Assembly: GCA_947493175.1 (NCBI GenBank)
Contig: CANLQD010000010.1
Location: 55,675-119,674, forward strand
Source: an uncultured Flavobacteriaceae bacterium
GTDB taxonomy: Bacteria > Bacteroidota > Bacteroidia > Flavobacteriales > Flavobacteriaceae
Direction of reading: 5' to 3'
Length of the DNA stretch: 64,000 nt
In this document: piece after piece, positions 35,762 to 44,570 of the stretch
How positions within the stretch are numbered: the stretch's first letter is position 1
Layout: each line of letters begins with the position of its first letter
Program-made: the position numbers and the translations under genes
The notes under the pieces: model-generated
Told to the model about the DNA's origin: nothing
What the model saw: the letters and a program-made list of their open reading frames with translations, nothing else
The model's database searches: none

Positions 35762-36417
35762 TGCGCATTTTCAAAAAGAAAAAAATCAATGTGCCGAACT
35801 TTTGGGAGGCCTACGCGGCCCAATTCGAAAGTATGCAACCCCAATCAATAGAAGAAATCCGCTTTGTAGTATTGGACACGGAAACTACGGGTTTTGACTA
35901 TGAAAAAGACCGAATACTCTCTATTGGTGCGCTTGTATTGCAAAACAATGCCATTGCCGTGCATGAAGTTCTCGAAGTCTACCTTGATCAGTATTACTAC
36001 CATGCCGAAAACGTAACGATACATGGTATTTTAAAAGAGGACAAAAAGCAGCGTATTTCAGAGTTGGAAGCACTACAATTGTTATTGGCCTTTTTAGGCA
36101 ATAGCGTGCTAGTCGCACACCATGCGGCCTTTGATGTACGTATGATCAATGAAGCACTGAAACGATATGGACTTCCCAAGTTGAGGAACAAAGTGCTAGA
36201 TACTGGCGTGCTTTACAAAAGAACGTTGATCCGATCACCCTTATTGGAGCGAAAAGAGCAATATACCTTGGATGAGTTGGCAGATAAGTACGATATCTCA
36301 AAAAGAGATCGCCATACGGCATTGGGAGATGCTTATATTACCGCACTTGCCTTTATAAAAATTACCATGAAACTACGCAAAAAGCGAAAGGTAACCTTGA
36401 AATGGCTTCTAAGCTAG
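35761..36417 (+). CDS. 3'-5' exonuclease, DnaQ/epsilon-like
   Basis: The 218-residue protein has the DEDDh exonuclease motifs: Exo I VVLDTETTGFD (about 38-48), Exo II HHAAFDVRMINEAL and Exo III RHTALGDAYITALAF. There is no polymerase or helicase domain. Such stand-alone exonucleases occur next to the DUF294/CBS gene in many bacteria, with which it is translationally coupled here. It could be a proofreading or RNA-trimming enzyme; the substrate is not determined. The 3' end lies one base from that of the convergent purC. Confidence 0.9.
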   Translation: MRIFKKKKINVPNFWEAYAAQFESMQPQSIEEIRFVVLDTETTGFDYEKDRILSIGALVLQNNAIAVHEVLEVYLDQYYYHAENVTIHGILKEDKKQRISELEALQLLLAFLGNSVLVAHHAAFDVRMINEALKRYGLPKLRNKVLDTGVLYKRTLIRSPLLERKEQYTLDELADKYDISKRDRHTALGDAYITALAFIKITMKLRKKRKVTLKWLLS

Positions 36418-36418
36418 A

Positions 36419-37375
36419 TTATCGGGGCTGCTCCAAATAATTCAGTACGTTGCGTTCAATACGATCTTGAATATTCGATATATCTGCCTTTGTAAACGCT
36501 TCCCCGGTGATGTTTTCATACAATTCGATGTAACGCTCCGAAACCGTTTCAATATAAGCATCGGTCATCTCTGGTACTTTTTGCCCCGATAGCCCCTGAA
36601 AACCGTTGCTAATCAACCATTGTCGTACAAATTCCTTGGAGAGCTGTTTTTGGGCCTCCCCCCTATCTTGTCGTTTCTGATACCCATCGGCATAGAAATA
36701 ACGCGATGAATCAGGTGTATGGATCTCATCGATCAATACAATTTTTCCGTCCTTGGTCTTCCCGAATTCATATTTGGTATCGACCAAAATCAAACCTCGT
36801 TCAGCAGCAATTTCGGTTCCTCTTTGAAACAAGGCCGTTGTATAGTTTTCAAGTAGCTGATAGTCCACTTCCGAGACAATACCCTTTTGTAAAATGTCTT
36901 CTTTTGAAATATCCTCATCATGATCTCCCTTTTCCGCTTTGGTCGCAGGGGTAATGATAGGATCGGGGAAAGCATCGTTCTCTTTCATTCCATCAGGCAT
37001 GGGTACGCCGCACAATACTCTTTTTCCCGTTTTATATTCCCGGGCGGCATGTCCTGATAGATACCCCCGAATGACCATTTCAACCTTGAAAGGTTCACAG
37101 GCGTGCCCGATCGCCACGTTTGGGTCAGGTGTCGCCAGCAACCAATTGGGAACAATATCGGCTGTTGCCGCCATCATTTTCGTGGCGATTTGGTTCAATA
37201 TTTGCCCCTTGTAGGGTATGCCTTTGGGCATTACTACATCAAAAGCAGATAACCGATCGGTCGCCACCATTACCAACAAATCGTTTTCCAAGGTATATAC
37301 TTCACGTACTTTGCCCTTATACACACTTTGCTGTCCTGGGAAGTCAAAATTGGTATCTGTAATCGTATTTTTCAT
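36419..37375 (-). CDS. purC: phosphoribosylaminoimidazole-succinocarboxamide synthase
   Basis: Starting at MKNTITDTNFDFPGQQSVYK (37,375) the protein has 318 residues, the long SAICAR synthase form. Motifs: YKGKVREVYTLENDLLVMVATDRLSAFD, PVRGYLSGHA-type IRGYLSGHAAREYKTG, and ILVDTKYEFGKT with LIDEIHTPDSSRY. It condenses CAIR with aspartate in purine synthesis. The longer frame beginning at 37,426 runs through upstream DNA and is not supported. It lies downstream of phoH with a dispersed repeat in the gap. Confidence 0.96.
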   Translation of the reverse strand: MKNTITDTNFDFPGQQSVYKGKVREVYTLENDLLVMVATDRLSAFDVVMPKGIPYKGQILNQIATKMMAATADIVPNWLLATPDPNVAIGHACEPFKVEMVIRGYLSGHAAREYKTGKRVLCGVPMPDGMKENDAFPDPIITPATKAEKGDHDEDISKEDILQKGIVSEVDYQLLENYTTALFQRGTEIAAERGLILVDTKYEFGKTKDGKIVLIDEIHTPDSSRYFYADGYQKRQDRGEAQKQLSKEFVRQWLISNGFQGLSGQKVPEMTDAYIETVSERYIELYENITGEAFTKADISNIQDRIERNVLNYLEQPR

Positions 37376-37405
37376 TAGGGTAGCCTTTTTCTTTGATGGT
37401 AGTAA

Positions 37406-37499
37406 ATAACCTCCGGGCAAGCCCACGAGGCATTCATAGAAAATTCAATTTTGATTTCGACGCAAGCGTCGAGTATTTTAAATCTCGATTATCGAGTCA
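37406..37499 (+). repeat. dispersed structured repeat, copy 3 (type I)
   Basis: Blocks in order: AACCTCCGGGCAAGCCCACGAGG (nested CCTC/GAGG and GGGC/GCCC stems), AAATTCAATTTTGATTTC, CGACGCAAGCGTCG (perfect dyad, 37,458-37,471), and AAATCTCGATTATCGAGTC. It lies just before purC but in the opposite direction to that gene, between phoH and purC. Confidence 0.8.
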
Positions 37500-37627
37500 A
37501 TTTTGTTCGTCAAGGGGCCTGTCAAGGATTCTATTCGAATGTGCTTTGAAGCGCTTAGCATAAGATTATTGTTCCTAATCGGCCTTTCGTACTTCGTATT
37601 TCATTCTTTCAATTTCGTACTTCAACC

Positions 37628-38581
37628 CTAGTTCTGATGCTCTATACTTTTGTAGGCATCGATGACCTTCTTGACCAATTTATGTCGAATGACATCCTTG
37701 TCATCCAAATAGATCATGCCGATACCTTCTACATCTTTCAGCACCAACAAAGCCTCTTTTAAACCTGAAATAACCCTTCTGGGCAAATCGATCTGCCCCG
37801 GGTCTCCCGTAATAATAAACTTGGCACTTTTTCCCATTCTGGTCAAGAACATTTTCATCTGTGCATGAGTAGTATTTTGCGCTTCATCCAAAATAACAAA
37901 AGCATGGTCCAAAGTTCTCCCTCGCATAAATGCCAACGGAGCGATTTGAATCGTACCGTTCTCGATAAAGTGGGACAGTTTTTCACTGGGTATCATGTCT
38001 CGCAATGCATCGTACAACGGTTGCATATACGGATCTAGTTTTTCTTTGAGGTCCCCGGGCAAAAAACCAAGATTCTCTCCGGCCTCTACCGCAGGTCTTG
38101 TTAAGATAATACGCTTTACCTGCTTCTCTTTCAATGCCTTAACAGCAAGCGCTACTCCAGTATACGTCTTTCCCGTACCGGCTGGACCGATGGCAAAGAC
38201 CATATCGTTTTTCTTGGCAGAATCCACTAGCTTACGCTGGTTAACGGTCTGTGCCTTGATGAGTTTTCCGTTGACGCCATGCACCAAGGTTTCCCCACTT
38301 TGCTCGGGCGCTTCGTAATCCGAAGAAACCGTGCTGGTCAAAACCCGCTCTATGGTGTTCTCATCGAGTTTATTGTACTTGATGAAATGAGACGTGATCA
38401 TATCGAAACGACGTTCGAACTCTTCTAAAAGTTCTTCATCGCCATACACTTTGATCTTGCTACCACGGGCAACAATCTTTAACTTTGGAAAATACTTTTT
38501 TAGGAGATTGATATTTTCATTTCGCTGTCCAAAAAAATCTCTCGGACTAATGTCGGTAAGCTCTAGGATAAGTTCGTTCAA
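37628..38581 (-). CDS. phoH: PhoH-like ATPase
   Basis: The 317-residue protein has an N-terminal RNA-binding-like region (IKVYGDEELLEEFERRFD), then the PhoH domain with Walker A AIGPAGTGKTYTG (about 130), TRPAVEAGENLGFLPGDL, ILDEAQNTTHAQMKMFLTRM and ITGDPGQIDLP. PhoH proteins are RNA helicase-like ATPases, sometimes tied to phosphate supply or RNA quality control. The order phoH then purC, divergent from the SAM-hydroxide enzyme, is usual in flavobacteria to my knowledge. Confidence 0.93.
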   Translation of the reverse strand: MNELILELTDISPRDFFGQRNENINLLKKYFPKLKIVARGSKIKVYGDEELLEEFERRFDMITSHFIKYNKLDENTIERVLTSTVSSDYEAPEQSGETLVHGVNGKLIKAQTVNQRKLVDSAKKNDMVFAIGPAGTGKTYTGVALAVKALKEKQVKRIILTRPAVEAGENLGFLPGDLKEKLDPYMQPLYDALRDMIPSEKLSHFIENGTIQIAPLAFMRGRTLDHAFVILDEAQNTTHAQMKMFLTRMGKSAKFIITGDPGQIDLPRRVISGLKEALLVLKDVEGIGMIYLDDKDVIRHKLVKKVIDAYKSIEHQN

Positions 38582-38722
38582 AGAATGTACTAGTTTTTAG
38601 GGTGAGGCCTAAAGATAAATTTCCGAAGGCTGTTTTTTTATTATAATTTTACCGTCGATACTGCCAAACAAACTTAAGTAAAAAAATCAGTTTGGTCATT
38701 CAAAACATATCAACATTGCTGC

Positions 38723-39553
38723 ATGGCAATCATAACCTTGACGACTGATTTCGGCTTAAAAGACCATTTTGTAGGTGCTTTAAAAGGGAGTATCTACAAA
38801 GAATTAGCCGACGCCAAAATTGTTGATATTTCCCATGATATAAGTCCGTTCAACATTCACGAATGTGCTTACATAGTAAAAAATGCCTATAAAAGTTTTC
38901 CGGAGGGCACCATACACATTGTAGGGGTCGATGCTGAGCCTACCCCTGAAAACCAACACATTGGTGTCCTGGTCGACGGTCATTATTTTATTACGGCCAA
39001 CACGGGGGTGGTCGGACTGATTATTTCTGAAATTAATCCGGAGAAAATCGTGCAAATAAACATTCCCAATCCGGAAGGTGGCTCTTTTCCTGTCATGGAC
39101 GTTTTCGTGAAGGTCGCCTGCCACTTGGCACGCGGAGGTACACTAGAGGTTGTAGGCAAGACCTTTCAAGATTTAAAGCAATTGCGGGAGTTCGCGCCTA
39201 CCGTCACAGATGGGGGCAATAAAATAGTCGGGAGTGTTGTATATATTGATAACTACGGAAATGTGGTGACCAACATACACAAGAATTTTTTCGATGCCTA
39301 TCGAAAAGGCAGGGACTTTGAATTGAATGCCCGTACCACGAAAATTAAAAAAATCCATCATCGGTATAGCGACATCATCAACTTTGACCTTGACAAAAAC
39401 AACCGTCGCGGTGCAGGAGACCTATTGGCCCTTTTTAATTCATCTAACTATATAGAACTAGCCATTTACAAGAGTGATTTGAATACGGTAGGTGGCGCTT
39501 CGACCCTATTGGGACTCGACTACCGGGATACCATAACGATAAACTTTCTATAA
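38723..39553 (+). CDS. SAM hydroxide adenosyltransferase (DUF62)
   Basis: The 276-residue protein opens ITLTTDFGLKDHFVGALKGS with the conserved Asp and continues with DISHDISPFNI, NTGVVGLI and IVGSVVYIDNYGNVVTNI. These are the signatures of the duf62/fluorinase-like family that splits S-adenosylmethionine into adenosine and methionine. The C-terminal domain with RGAGDLLALFNSSNYIELAI is complete. It is first of a run with the monooxygenase-like gene (zero-base gap) and gldFG, so all four may be one transcript. Confidence 0.92.
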   Translation: MAIITLTTDFGLKDHFVGALKGSIYKELADAKIVDISHDISPFNIHECAYIVKNAYKSFPEGTIHIVGVDAEPTPENQHIGVLVDGHYFITANTGVVGLIISEINPEKIVQINIPNPEGGSFPVMDVFVKVACHLARGGTLEVVGKTFQDLKQLREFAPTVTDGGNKIVGSVVYIDNYGNVVTNIHKNFFDAYRKGRDFELNARTTKIKKIHHRYSDIINFDLDKNNRRGAGDLLALFNSSNYIELAIYKSDLNTVGGASTLLGLDYRDTITINFL

Positions 39554-39850
39554 ATGCTGGTACGAATTGTAAAAATGACCTTCAAAAAAGAAAATATCGC
39601 TAGTTTTGAGCAAATTTTCAAAGAGCATCAACAATTGATACGAGCCTTTGAAGGATGTTCTTTTTTGGAATTATATCAAGACAGAAAGGACCCGGCTATT
39701 TTTTTTACCTATAGTTATTGGGACGATGAAACCTATTTGGAAAGATACCGTAAATCGACCCTTTTTAAAACCGTCTGGGCAATGACGAAAAAGCTGTTCT
39801 CTGAACGACCACAAGCCTGGAGTGTAGATAAAATTGCAACCCTAAACTAA
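39554..39850 (+). CDS. antibiotic biosynthesis monooxygenase-like small protein
   Basis: The 98-residue ferredoxin-like dimeric barrel protein has MLVRIVKMTFKKENIASFEQ, EHQQLIRAFEGCSFLELYQ and PAIFFTYSYWDDETYLERYR, the ABM/heme-degrading fold pattern. It starts right after the stop of the SAM hydrolase gene and ends eight bases before gldF, so it is in the same operon. The specific activity is not known; many such proteins are YgiN-like quinol monooxygenases or have no enzymatic role. Confidence 0.85.
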   Translation: MLVRIVKMTFKKENIASFEQIFKEHQQLIRAFEGCSFLELYQDRKDPAIFFTYSYWDDETYLERYRKSTLFKTVWAMTKKLFSERPQAWSVDKIATLN

Positions 39851-39858
39851 ACCGATCA

Positions 39859-40590
39859 ATGCTCGCCATCTTTAAGCGTGAAATACAATCCTTTTTTACT
39901 TCGCCAATCGGCTATTTGGTCATTGGGTTGTTTTTAGCTCTAAACGGACTCTTTCTTTGGGTATTTGAGGGACCTTTTAACATTTTCGATTATGGCTTCG
40001 CCGACTTGAGCAACTTTTTTCTTTTGGCACCTTGGGTGTTTCTCTTTTTAATTCCGGCCATTACCATGAAGAGTTTTTCCGAAGAGAAAAAATTGGGTAC
40101 GTTAGAACTATTGTTTATCAAACCTATTGGACTATGGCAAACCGTGTTCGGAAAATTTCTGGGAACCTTCGTGTTAGCGCTAATTGCATTGATACCGACT
40201 TTGTTATACGTCTATAGTGTTTCTCAATTAGGCACTACCGTCGGCAACTTGGACCTTGGGTTGGTCGTAGGGTCTTATTTTGGAACCTTGTTTTTAATAG
40301 GCTGCTATACGGCTATTGGTTTGTTTGCCTCTACCCTATCCGAAAACCAGATTGTGGCGTTCATCATCGCTATCTTAATTTGCTTTGCCCTGTTTTATGG
40401 TTTTGAAGGGGCAGCCGCCCTTTTGGAAGCCGGTACCGTTTCGGTTTTTGTACAACAGCTCGGCATGAAATCACATTTTGAGAGCATCGCAAGGGGGGTG
40501 CTGGATACGAGGGACCTGGTTTATTTCATATCGCTTACAGCCTTTTTCTTATTCCTGACGGTTGTACAACTTAAAAATGCGAACCGGTGA
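39859..40590 (+). CDS. gldF: gliding motility ABC transporter permease GldF
   Basis: The 243-residue membrane protein has six helices and the ABC-2 permease opening MLAIFKREIQSFFTSPIGYL, followed by KSFSEEKKLGTLELLFIKPI. With GldG it is part of the gliding-associated ABC transporter of Bacteroidota (the ATPase GldA is not here). GldFG are needed for gliding in F. johnsoniae but are missing in some gliding relatives. It overlaps gldG by four bases. Confidence 0.93.
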   Translation: MLAIFKREIQSFFTSPIGYLVIGLFLALNGLFLWVFEGPFNIFDYGFADLSNFFLLAPWVFLFLIPAITMKSFSEEKKLGTLELLFIKPIGLWQTVFGKFLGTFVLALIALIPTLLYVYSVSQLGTTVGNLDLGLVVGSYFGTLFLIGCYTAIGLFASTLSENQIVAFIIAILICFALFYGFEGAAALLEAGTVSVFVQQLGMKSHFESIARGVLDTRDLVYFISLTAFFLFLTVVQLKNANR

Positions 40591-42254
40591 TAAAATCTAA
40601 CTATTTACTGATTGCAAAAGCAGTTGTATTGCTCATTTTGGTCAATGTGCTGGCTAGTTTTCTGTATATCCGTTTCGATTTGACGGAAGATCGCAGGTAT
40701 ACACTTTCACAACCTTCGGTCGATGCCGTAGCCCCATTGAATAATACGGTCGTCGTAGATGTGCTATTAGACGGAAATCTTCCTCCCGAGTTTGTGAAGC
40801 TAAAGACGGAAGTACGTCAAATCTTGGAAGAATTCTCCTCAGAAAACAATACGATCAAATTTGGTTTTGTCGACCCTTTGGAAGGTGTGGAACAAATAGA
40901 TGGTACCATTGTTGAATTGCAGAGTCTGGGGCTTACCCCTACAAGGATCACGGTAAACGACAACAGCAAGGTATCCCAAGAAATCATCTTTCCTTGGGCC
41001 ATGGTCAATTATAACAACAAAACGGTCAAGGTTCCCCTTCTCAAGAGCAAGCAAGGAGAAACCAACGAGGAACGTGTAAATAATTCGGTACAACATTTGG
41101 AATATGCCTTTGCCGATGCTTTTACAAAAATCGCGTTAGAAGAAAAGAAAAGGGTAGCCGTCATAAAAGGAAATGGCGAGTTAGACGATATATACTTAGC
41201 AGACTTTTTGACCACGATTCGTGATTATTACAATATCGGTGCGATTACATTAGATTCAGTTCAGAGCGCTCCTGAAAAGACCTTGGAGCAGCTTAGTAGC
41301 TATGACCTGGCACTGGTGGCTAAACCTACCGAGGCCTTTACCGATGCCGAAAAATACATGATGGATCAGTTCATTATGAATGGCGGCAAATCGGTTTGGT
41401 TGATCGACCAGGTGAACATGGAAATCGATAGTCTCTTCAACGAAAACGGCACTTCGGTGGCATTACCTAGGGAACTCAACCTCACCGATTTCTTTTTTAG
41501 ATATGGGGTTCGTTTTAATACGGATCTGATCAATGATATGTATTTTACACAAATTGTACTGGCCACCGGTGAGGGCAATGCATCACAGTACGAGCCTGTA
41601 CCCTGGCTGTACAATCCTATGGTGAGGTCTGGGAACGATCATCCGATCAATAATAACCTGGAGGCCATCCGTTTTCAATTTGCCAGTTCCATAGACACGC
41701 TACCCAATAGCTATAAAAAGACGGTGTTGTTGCAAAGCTCACCCCTTTCAAGAACCGATAAGGTACCAAGGAATATCAGTCTTGCGATGATCAACCAACC
41801 ACCTCAAAAAGAAGCTTACAATCAAGGGAACAATCCCCTAGCGGTCTTGGTCGAAGGGGAGCTAAAGTCCGCTTTTGCCAATAGGATTAAACCATTGAAA
41901 TTGGCTAAAAATCGTGAAGAAGGCCCACAAAACAAACTATTGGTCGTATCGGACGGGGATATTATCAAAAATCAATTAAGAAATGGAAGACCGTTGGAAC
42001 TGGGGTATGATAAATGGACCAGCAACTACTACGGGAACAAGGAATTTTTGGTGAATGCTTTCAATTATTTGTTGGATGATACCGGACTTATAAACATTCG
42101 GAATAAAAAAGTGGCCATTCCCTTTTTGGACAGCAACAAGATTGTTGCCCAAAAAACCAAATGGCAACTAGTGAATATAGCACTTCCGGTACTGTTGACA
42201 CTCATTTTCGGAATTGGGTTCAACTATTTTAGAAAGCGAAAATACGGTGTGTAG
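40587..42254 (+). CDS. gldG: gliding motility ABC transporter substrate-binding protein GldG
   Basis: The 555-residue protein has an N-terminal membrane helix (about 8-28), a large exported ABC-type region (VDVLLDGNLPPEFVKLKTEV, VAVIKGNGELDDIYL, ANAG-like GGKSVWLIDQVNMEIDSL) and a C-terminal helix (VNIALPVLLTLIFGIGFNYF). This is the standard GldG layout. It is translationally coupled to gldF by the ATGA overlap at 40,587. It supports the placing of this organism among flavobacteria. Confidence 0.93.
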   Translation: MIKSNYLLIAKAVVLLILVNVLASFLYIRFDLTEDRRYTLSQPSVDAVAPLNNTVVVDVLLDGNLPPEFVKLKTEVRQILEEFSSENNTIKFGFVDPLEGVEQIDGTIVELQSLGLTPTRITVNDNSKVSQEIIFPWAMVNYNNKTVKVPLLKSKQGETNEERVNNSVQHLEYAFADAFTKIALEEKKRVAVIKGNGELDDIYLADFLTTIRDYYNIGAITLDSVQSAPEKTLEQLSSYDLALVAKPTEAFTDAEKYMMDQFIMNGGKSVWLIDQVNMEIDSLFNENGTSVALPRELNLTDFFFRYGVRFNTDLINDMYFTQIVLATGEGNASQYEPVPWLYNPMVRSGNDHPINNNLEAIRFQFASSIDTLPNSYKKTVLLQSSPLSRTDKVPRNISLAMINQPPQKEAYNQGNNPLAVLVEGELKSAFANRIKPLKLAKNREEGPQNKLLVVSDGDIIKNQLRNGRPLELGYDKWTSNYYGNKEFLVNAFNYLLDDTGLINIRNKKVAIPFLDSNKIVAQKTKWQLVNIALPVLLTLIFGIGFNYFRKRKYGV

Positions 42255-42389
42255 CTGTTAATAAGTTTGTTTCGATAAAAAGCACAATTAAAATATCTTT
42301 GTCTGTCTTGATTTTTTTGATGAATCTATCGTTCAACGGCTACGTTATAAAAGCATACACCACCCTAAGGTGAAATAAACAACTAACAA

Positions 42390-43508
42390 ATGAAATTTAT
42401 AGTATCCAGCACCTATCTTCTAAAGCAACTTCAGGTTTTGGGAGGTGTCATCAACAACAGCAACACCCTTCCTATTTTGGATAACTTTTTGTTCGATTTG
42501 AGCAAGAATAAGTTAACGGTTTCGGCTTCCGATCTGGAGACTACCATGAGTTCTGTTTTAAACGTAGACTCAGAGCATGAAGGTGTTATAGCCGTTCCGG
42601 CAAAATTGTTGTTAGAGACCTTAAAAACCTTTCCTGAGCAACCTTTGACCTTTGTTATAGAAGACAACAATACCGTTGAGATAAGCTCTAACCATGGCAA
42701 GTACGCATTGGCGTATGCCGATGGTGCCGAATTTCCAAAGGCCGTTGAGCTGGCGAACCCAAGTGCCACTACCCTTTTGGGAGATATCTTGGCGACTGCT
42801 ATCAACAAGACCATTTTTGCCGCCGGTAATGATGATTTGCGACCAGTGATGAGCGGTGTTTTTTTCCAATTCTCTCCAGAGAACCTGACGTTTGTAGCCA
42901 CCGATGCCCATAAATTGGTGAAATATCAGCGGGCCGATGTCAGTGCATCGCAAGTTGCCGAGTTCATCATGCCCAAAAAGCCGTTGACGCTTTTGAAAGG
43001 TATTTTGGCCGGTAGTGAATCGGATGTGACCATCGAATATAACGATAGTAATGCCAAATTTAGTTTTGACGACACCGAATTGATCTGTAGATTGATTGAT
43101 GGTAAATATCCAAATTACGAAGCCGTTATTCCAAAAGAAAACCCGAACCAACTGTCTATCTCAAGAACGCAGTTTCTGAGTTCGGTGCGTAGGGTCTCTA
43201 TTTTCTCGAACAAGACTACACACCAAATCCGACTGAAAATAGCAGGTGCCGAACTGAATATTTCTGCCGAAGACATCGATTATAGTAATAAGGCCGAAGA
43301 GCGATTAACATGCGCCTACCAAGGAGACGATATGCAAATCGGATTCAATTCGAGATTCTTGACCGAAATGTTGAACAATTTGAATTCAGATGAAGTATCC
43401 CTTGAAATGAGCCTGCCGAACAGGGCCGGGATCTTGACCCCTGCCGACGGTTTGGATGAAGGAGAGCATGTAACCATGCTCGTCATGCCAGTAATGCTTA
43501 ATAACTAG
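42390..43508 (+). CDS. dnaN: DNA polymerase III sliding clamp (beta subunit)
   Basis: The 372-residue protein has three repeated clamp domains. It opens MKFIVSSTYLLKQLQVLGGV and ends GEHVTMLVMPVMLNN, with the typical third-domain VMPV end. The middle domain contains AAGNDDLRPVMSGVFFQF. The clamp holds polymerase on DNA. It lies after gldFG with a 135-base gap and its own leader; a strong terminator follows. Confidence 0.97.
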   Translation: MKFIVSSTYLLKQLQVLGGVINNSNTLPILDNFLFDLSKNKLTVSASDLETTMSSVLNVDSEHEGVIAVPAKLLLETLKTFPEQPLTFVIEDNNTVEISSNHGKYALAYADGAEFPKAVELANPSATTLLGDILATAINKTIFAAGNDDLRPVMSGVFFQFSPENLTFVATDAHKLVKYQRADVSASQVAEFIMPKKPLTLLKGILAGSESDVTIEYNDSNAKFSFDDTELICRLIDGKYPNYEAVIPKENPNQLSISRTQFLSSVRRVSIFSNKTTHQIRLKIAGAELNISAEDIDYSNKAEERLTCAYQGDDMQIGFNSRFLTEMLNNLNSDEVSLEMSLPNRAGILTPADGLDEGEHVTMLVMPVMLNN

Positions 43509-43512
43509 AATA

Positions 43513-43550
43513 AAAAAACCGCCCTTACAATACTGTTTTGGGCGGTTTTT
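43513..43550 (+). terminator. rho-independent terminator after dnaN
   Basis: AAAACCGCCC and GGGCGGTTTT form a ten-base-pair or longer stem with a 15-base loop and a run of T, starting five bases after the dnaN stop at 43,508. It is partly symmetric (A run before, T run after), so it could also act on the minus-strand transcript from 43,953. Confidence 0.9.
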
Positions 43551-43584
43551 CCTTAAATTAAATGAGTTCTTGCTATCCTTGTTT

Positions 43585-43953
43585 TTACACGAATTTTATG
43601 GTCATAAAGTAACTGGGGCTTTCGCCGTTCGCAGCCCTCACCGCATTGACGATGGGAAGTATAAATGCAATAATTCCAATGAATATAAGACTTAAAATTC
43701 CCAAACCGAGTAGCAGTATGGCCGGTATGCTGAGTACGGTGAACAACAACATACTTAGTTGAAAGTTCACGATCGCTTTCCCGTGTTCGTCCATCCCGGC
43801 AACCGAATCCTTAGCCGTGAGCCATAGGAACAGGGGAACGATGAGTCCGCCAAATCCGGTAACGTATGTTAACAGTTGTGATAGGTGTGCAATAACCAGT
43901 AATTGGTTATCGGTTCTAAGCGTGGTGCTTGTTTTTTGATTGATGAGTTCCAT
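43585..43953 (-). CDS. DUF4870 family membrane protein
   Basis: The 122-residue protein has a basic/polar N-terminal segment, then IAHLSQLLTYVTGFGGLIVP and LWLTAKDSVAGMDEHGKAIVNFQLS, the DUF4870 core, and two more helices ending in RAANGESPSYFMTIKFV. There are three to four membrane helices. Function unknown; the family is widespread. Its 3' end faces the dnaN terminator. Confidence 0.88.
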   Translation of the reverse strand: MELINQKTSTTLRTDNQLLVIAHLSQLLTYVTGFGGLIVPLFLWLTAKDSVAGMDEHGKAIVNFQLSMLLFTVLSIPAILLLGLGILSLIFIGIIAFILPIVNAVRAANGESPSYFMTIKFV

Positions 43954-44027
43954 TTTTTGTTGATTTTCGGGGTTCTAATTACCAATAAGACGCAATCAGC
44001 ACCTAAATGTTACAAAAATAGATTCTC

Positions 44028-44474
44028 CTATTGCTTCCGCTCTAACTTGGCCAACTTCTCTTTATCCTTAACAATGTCCAATTTCAACTTATTGACCTTA
44101 TTATTAAGTTGCATCTCATCTACCGGAGAAAGCTTTCCCTTACTCTTACCTTTGGTAAGCTTATTCTGAAGCTTTACAATTTTAGCTTCGCTTTTATCGA
44201 TAGATTTTCTTTTGGACGCGATGGATTTTGCCAATTTTTGGCTCTTTTTCGCCTCTTTTTCTGCCTTTTTTCTAGCTTTTTCAGCTTTTTTGAGTTCCTT
44301 TTCGTTTTTTCGGATTTCCTTTTGTTCTTTCTTGGCCTCTTTTAATTCCTTCTCTTTTTGCGCTTGTTGCTCTTTGGCAACTTCGACCGGGGTTTCGGCA
44401 GTCTCGGTTTCCTGAGCATAGCTGTTAAAAGAAAAAGCAAGTATCAAAACGGGGATTAAAAATATTTTTTTCAT
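44028..44474 (-). CDS. secreted Lys/Glu-rich coiled-coil protein
   Basis: The 148-residue protein has a signal peptide (IFLIPVLILAFSFNSYAQE, cut near residue 20). The rest is almost all alternating Lys and Glu with Ala, in long helices (QKEKELKEAKKEQKEIRKNE; KKAEKEAKKSQKLAKSIASK), predicted coiled coil. Many Bacteroidota encode such small periplasmic proteins; their function is not known to me. It is monocistronic. Low complexity makes database similarity unreliable. Confidence 0.7.
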   Translation of the reverse strand: MKKIFLIPVLILAFSFNSYAQETETAETPVEVAKEQQAQKEKELKEAKKEQKEIRKNEKELKKAEKARKKAEKEAKKSQKLAKSIASKRKSIDKSEAKIVKLQNKLTKGKSKGKLSPVDEMQLNNKVNKLKLDIVKDKEKLAKLERKQ

Positions 44475-44570
44475 GTTACAATGGTTAGGTTATTTGCAGT
44501 CGAAGATATAAAAATATGACTAGTGTGGGTTGAAACCGTTTTAACTATTTTTACCATCAAAGAAAGAAAC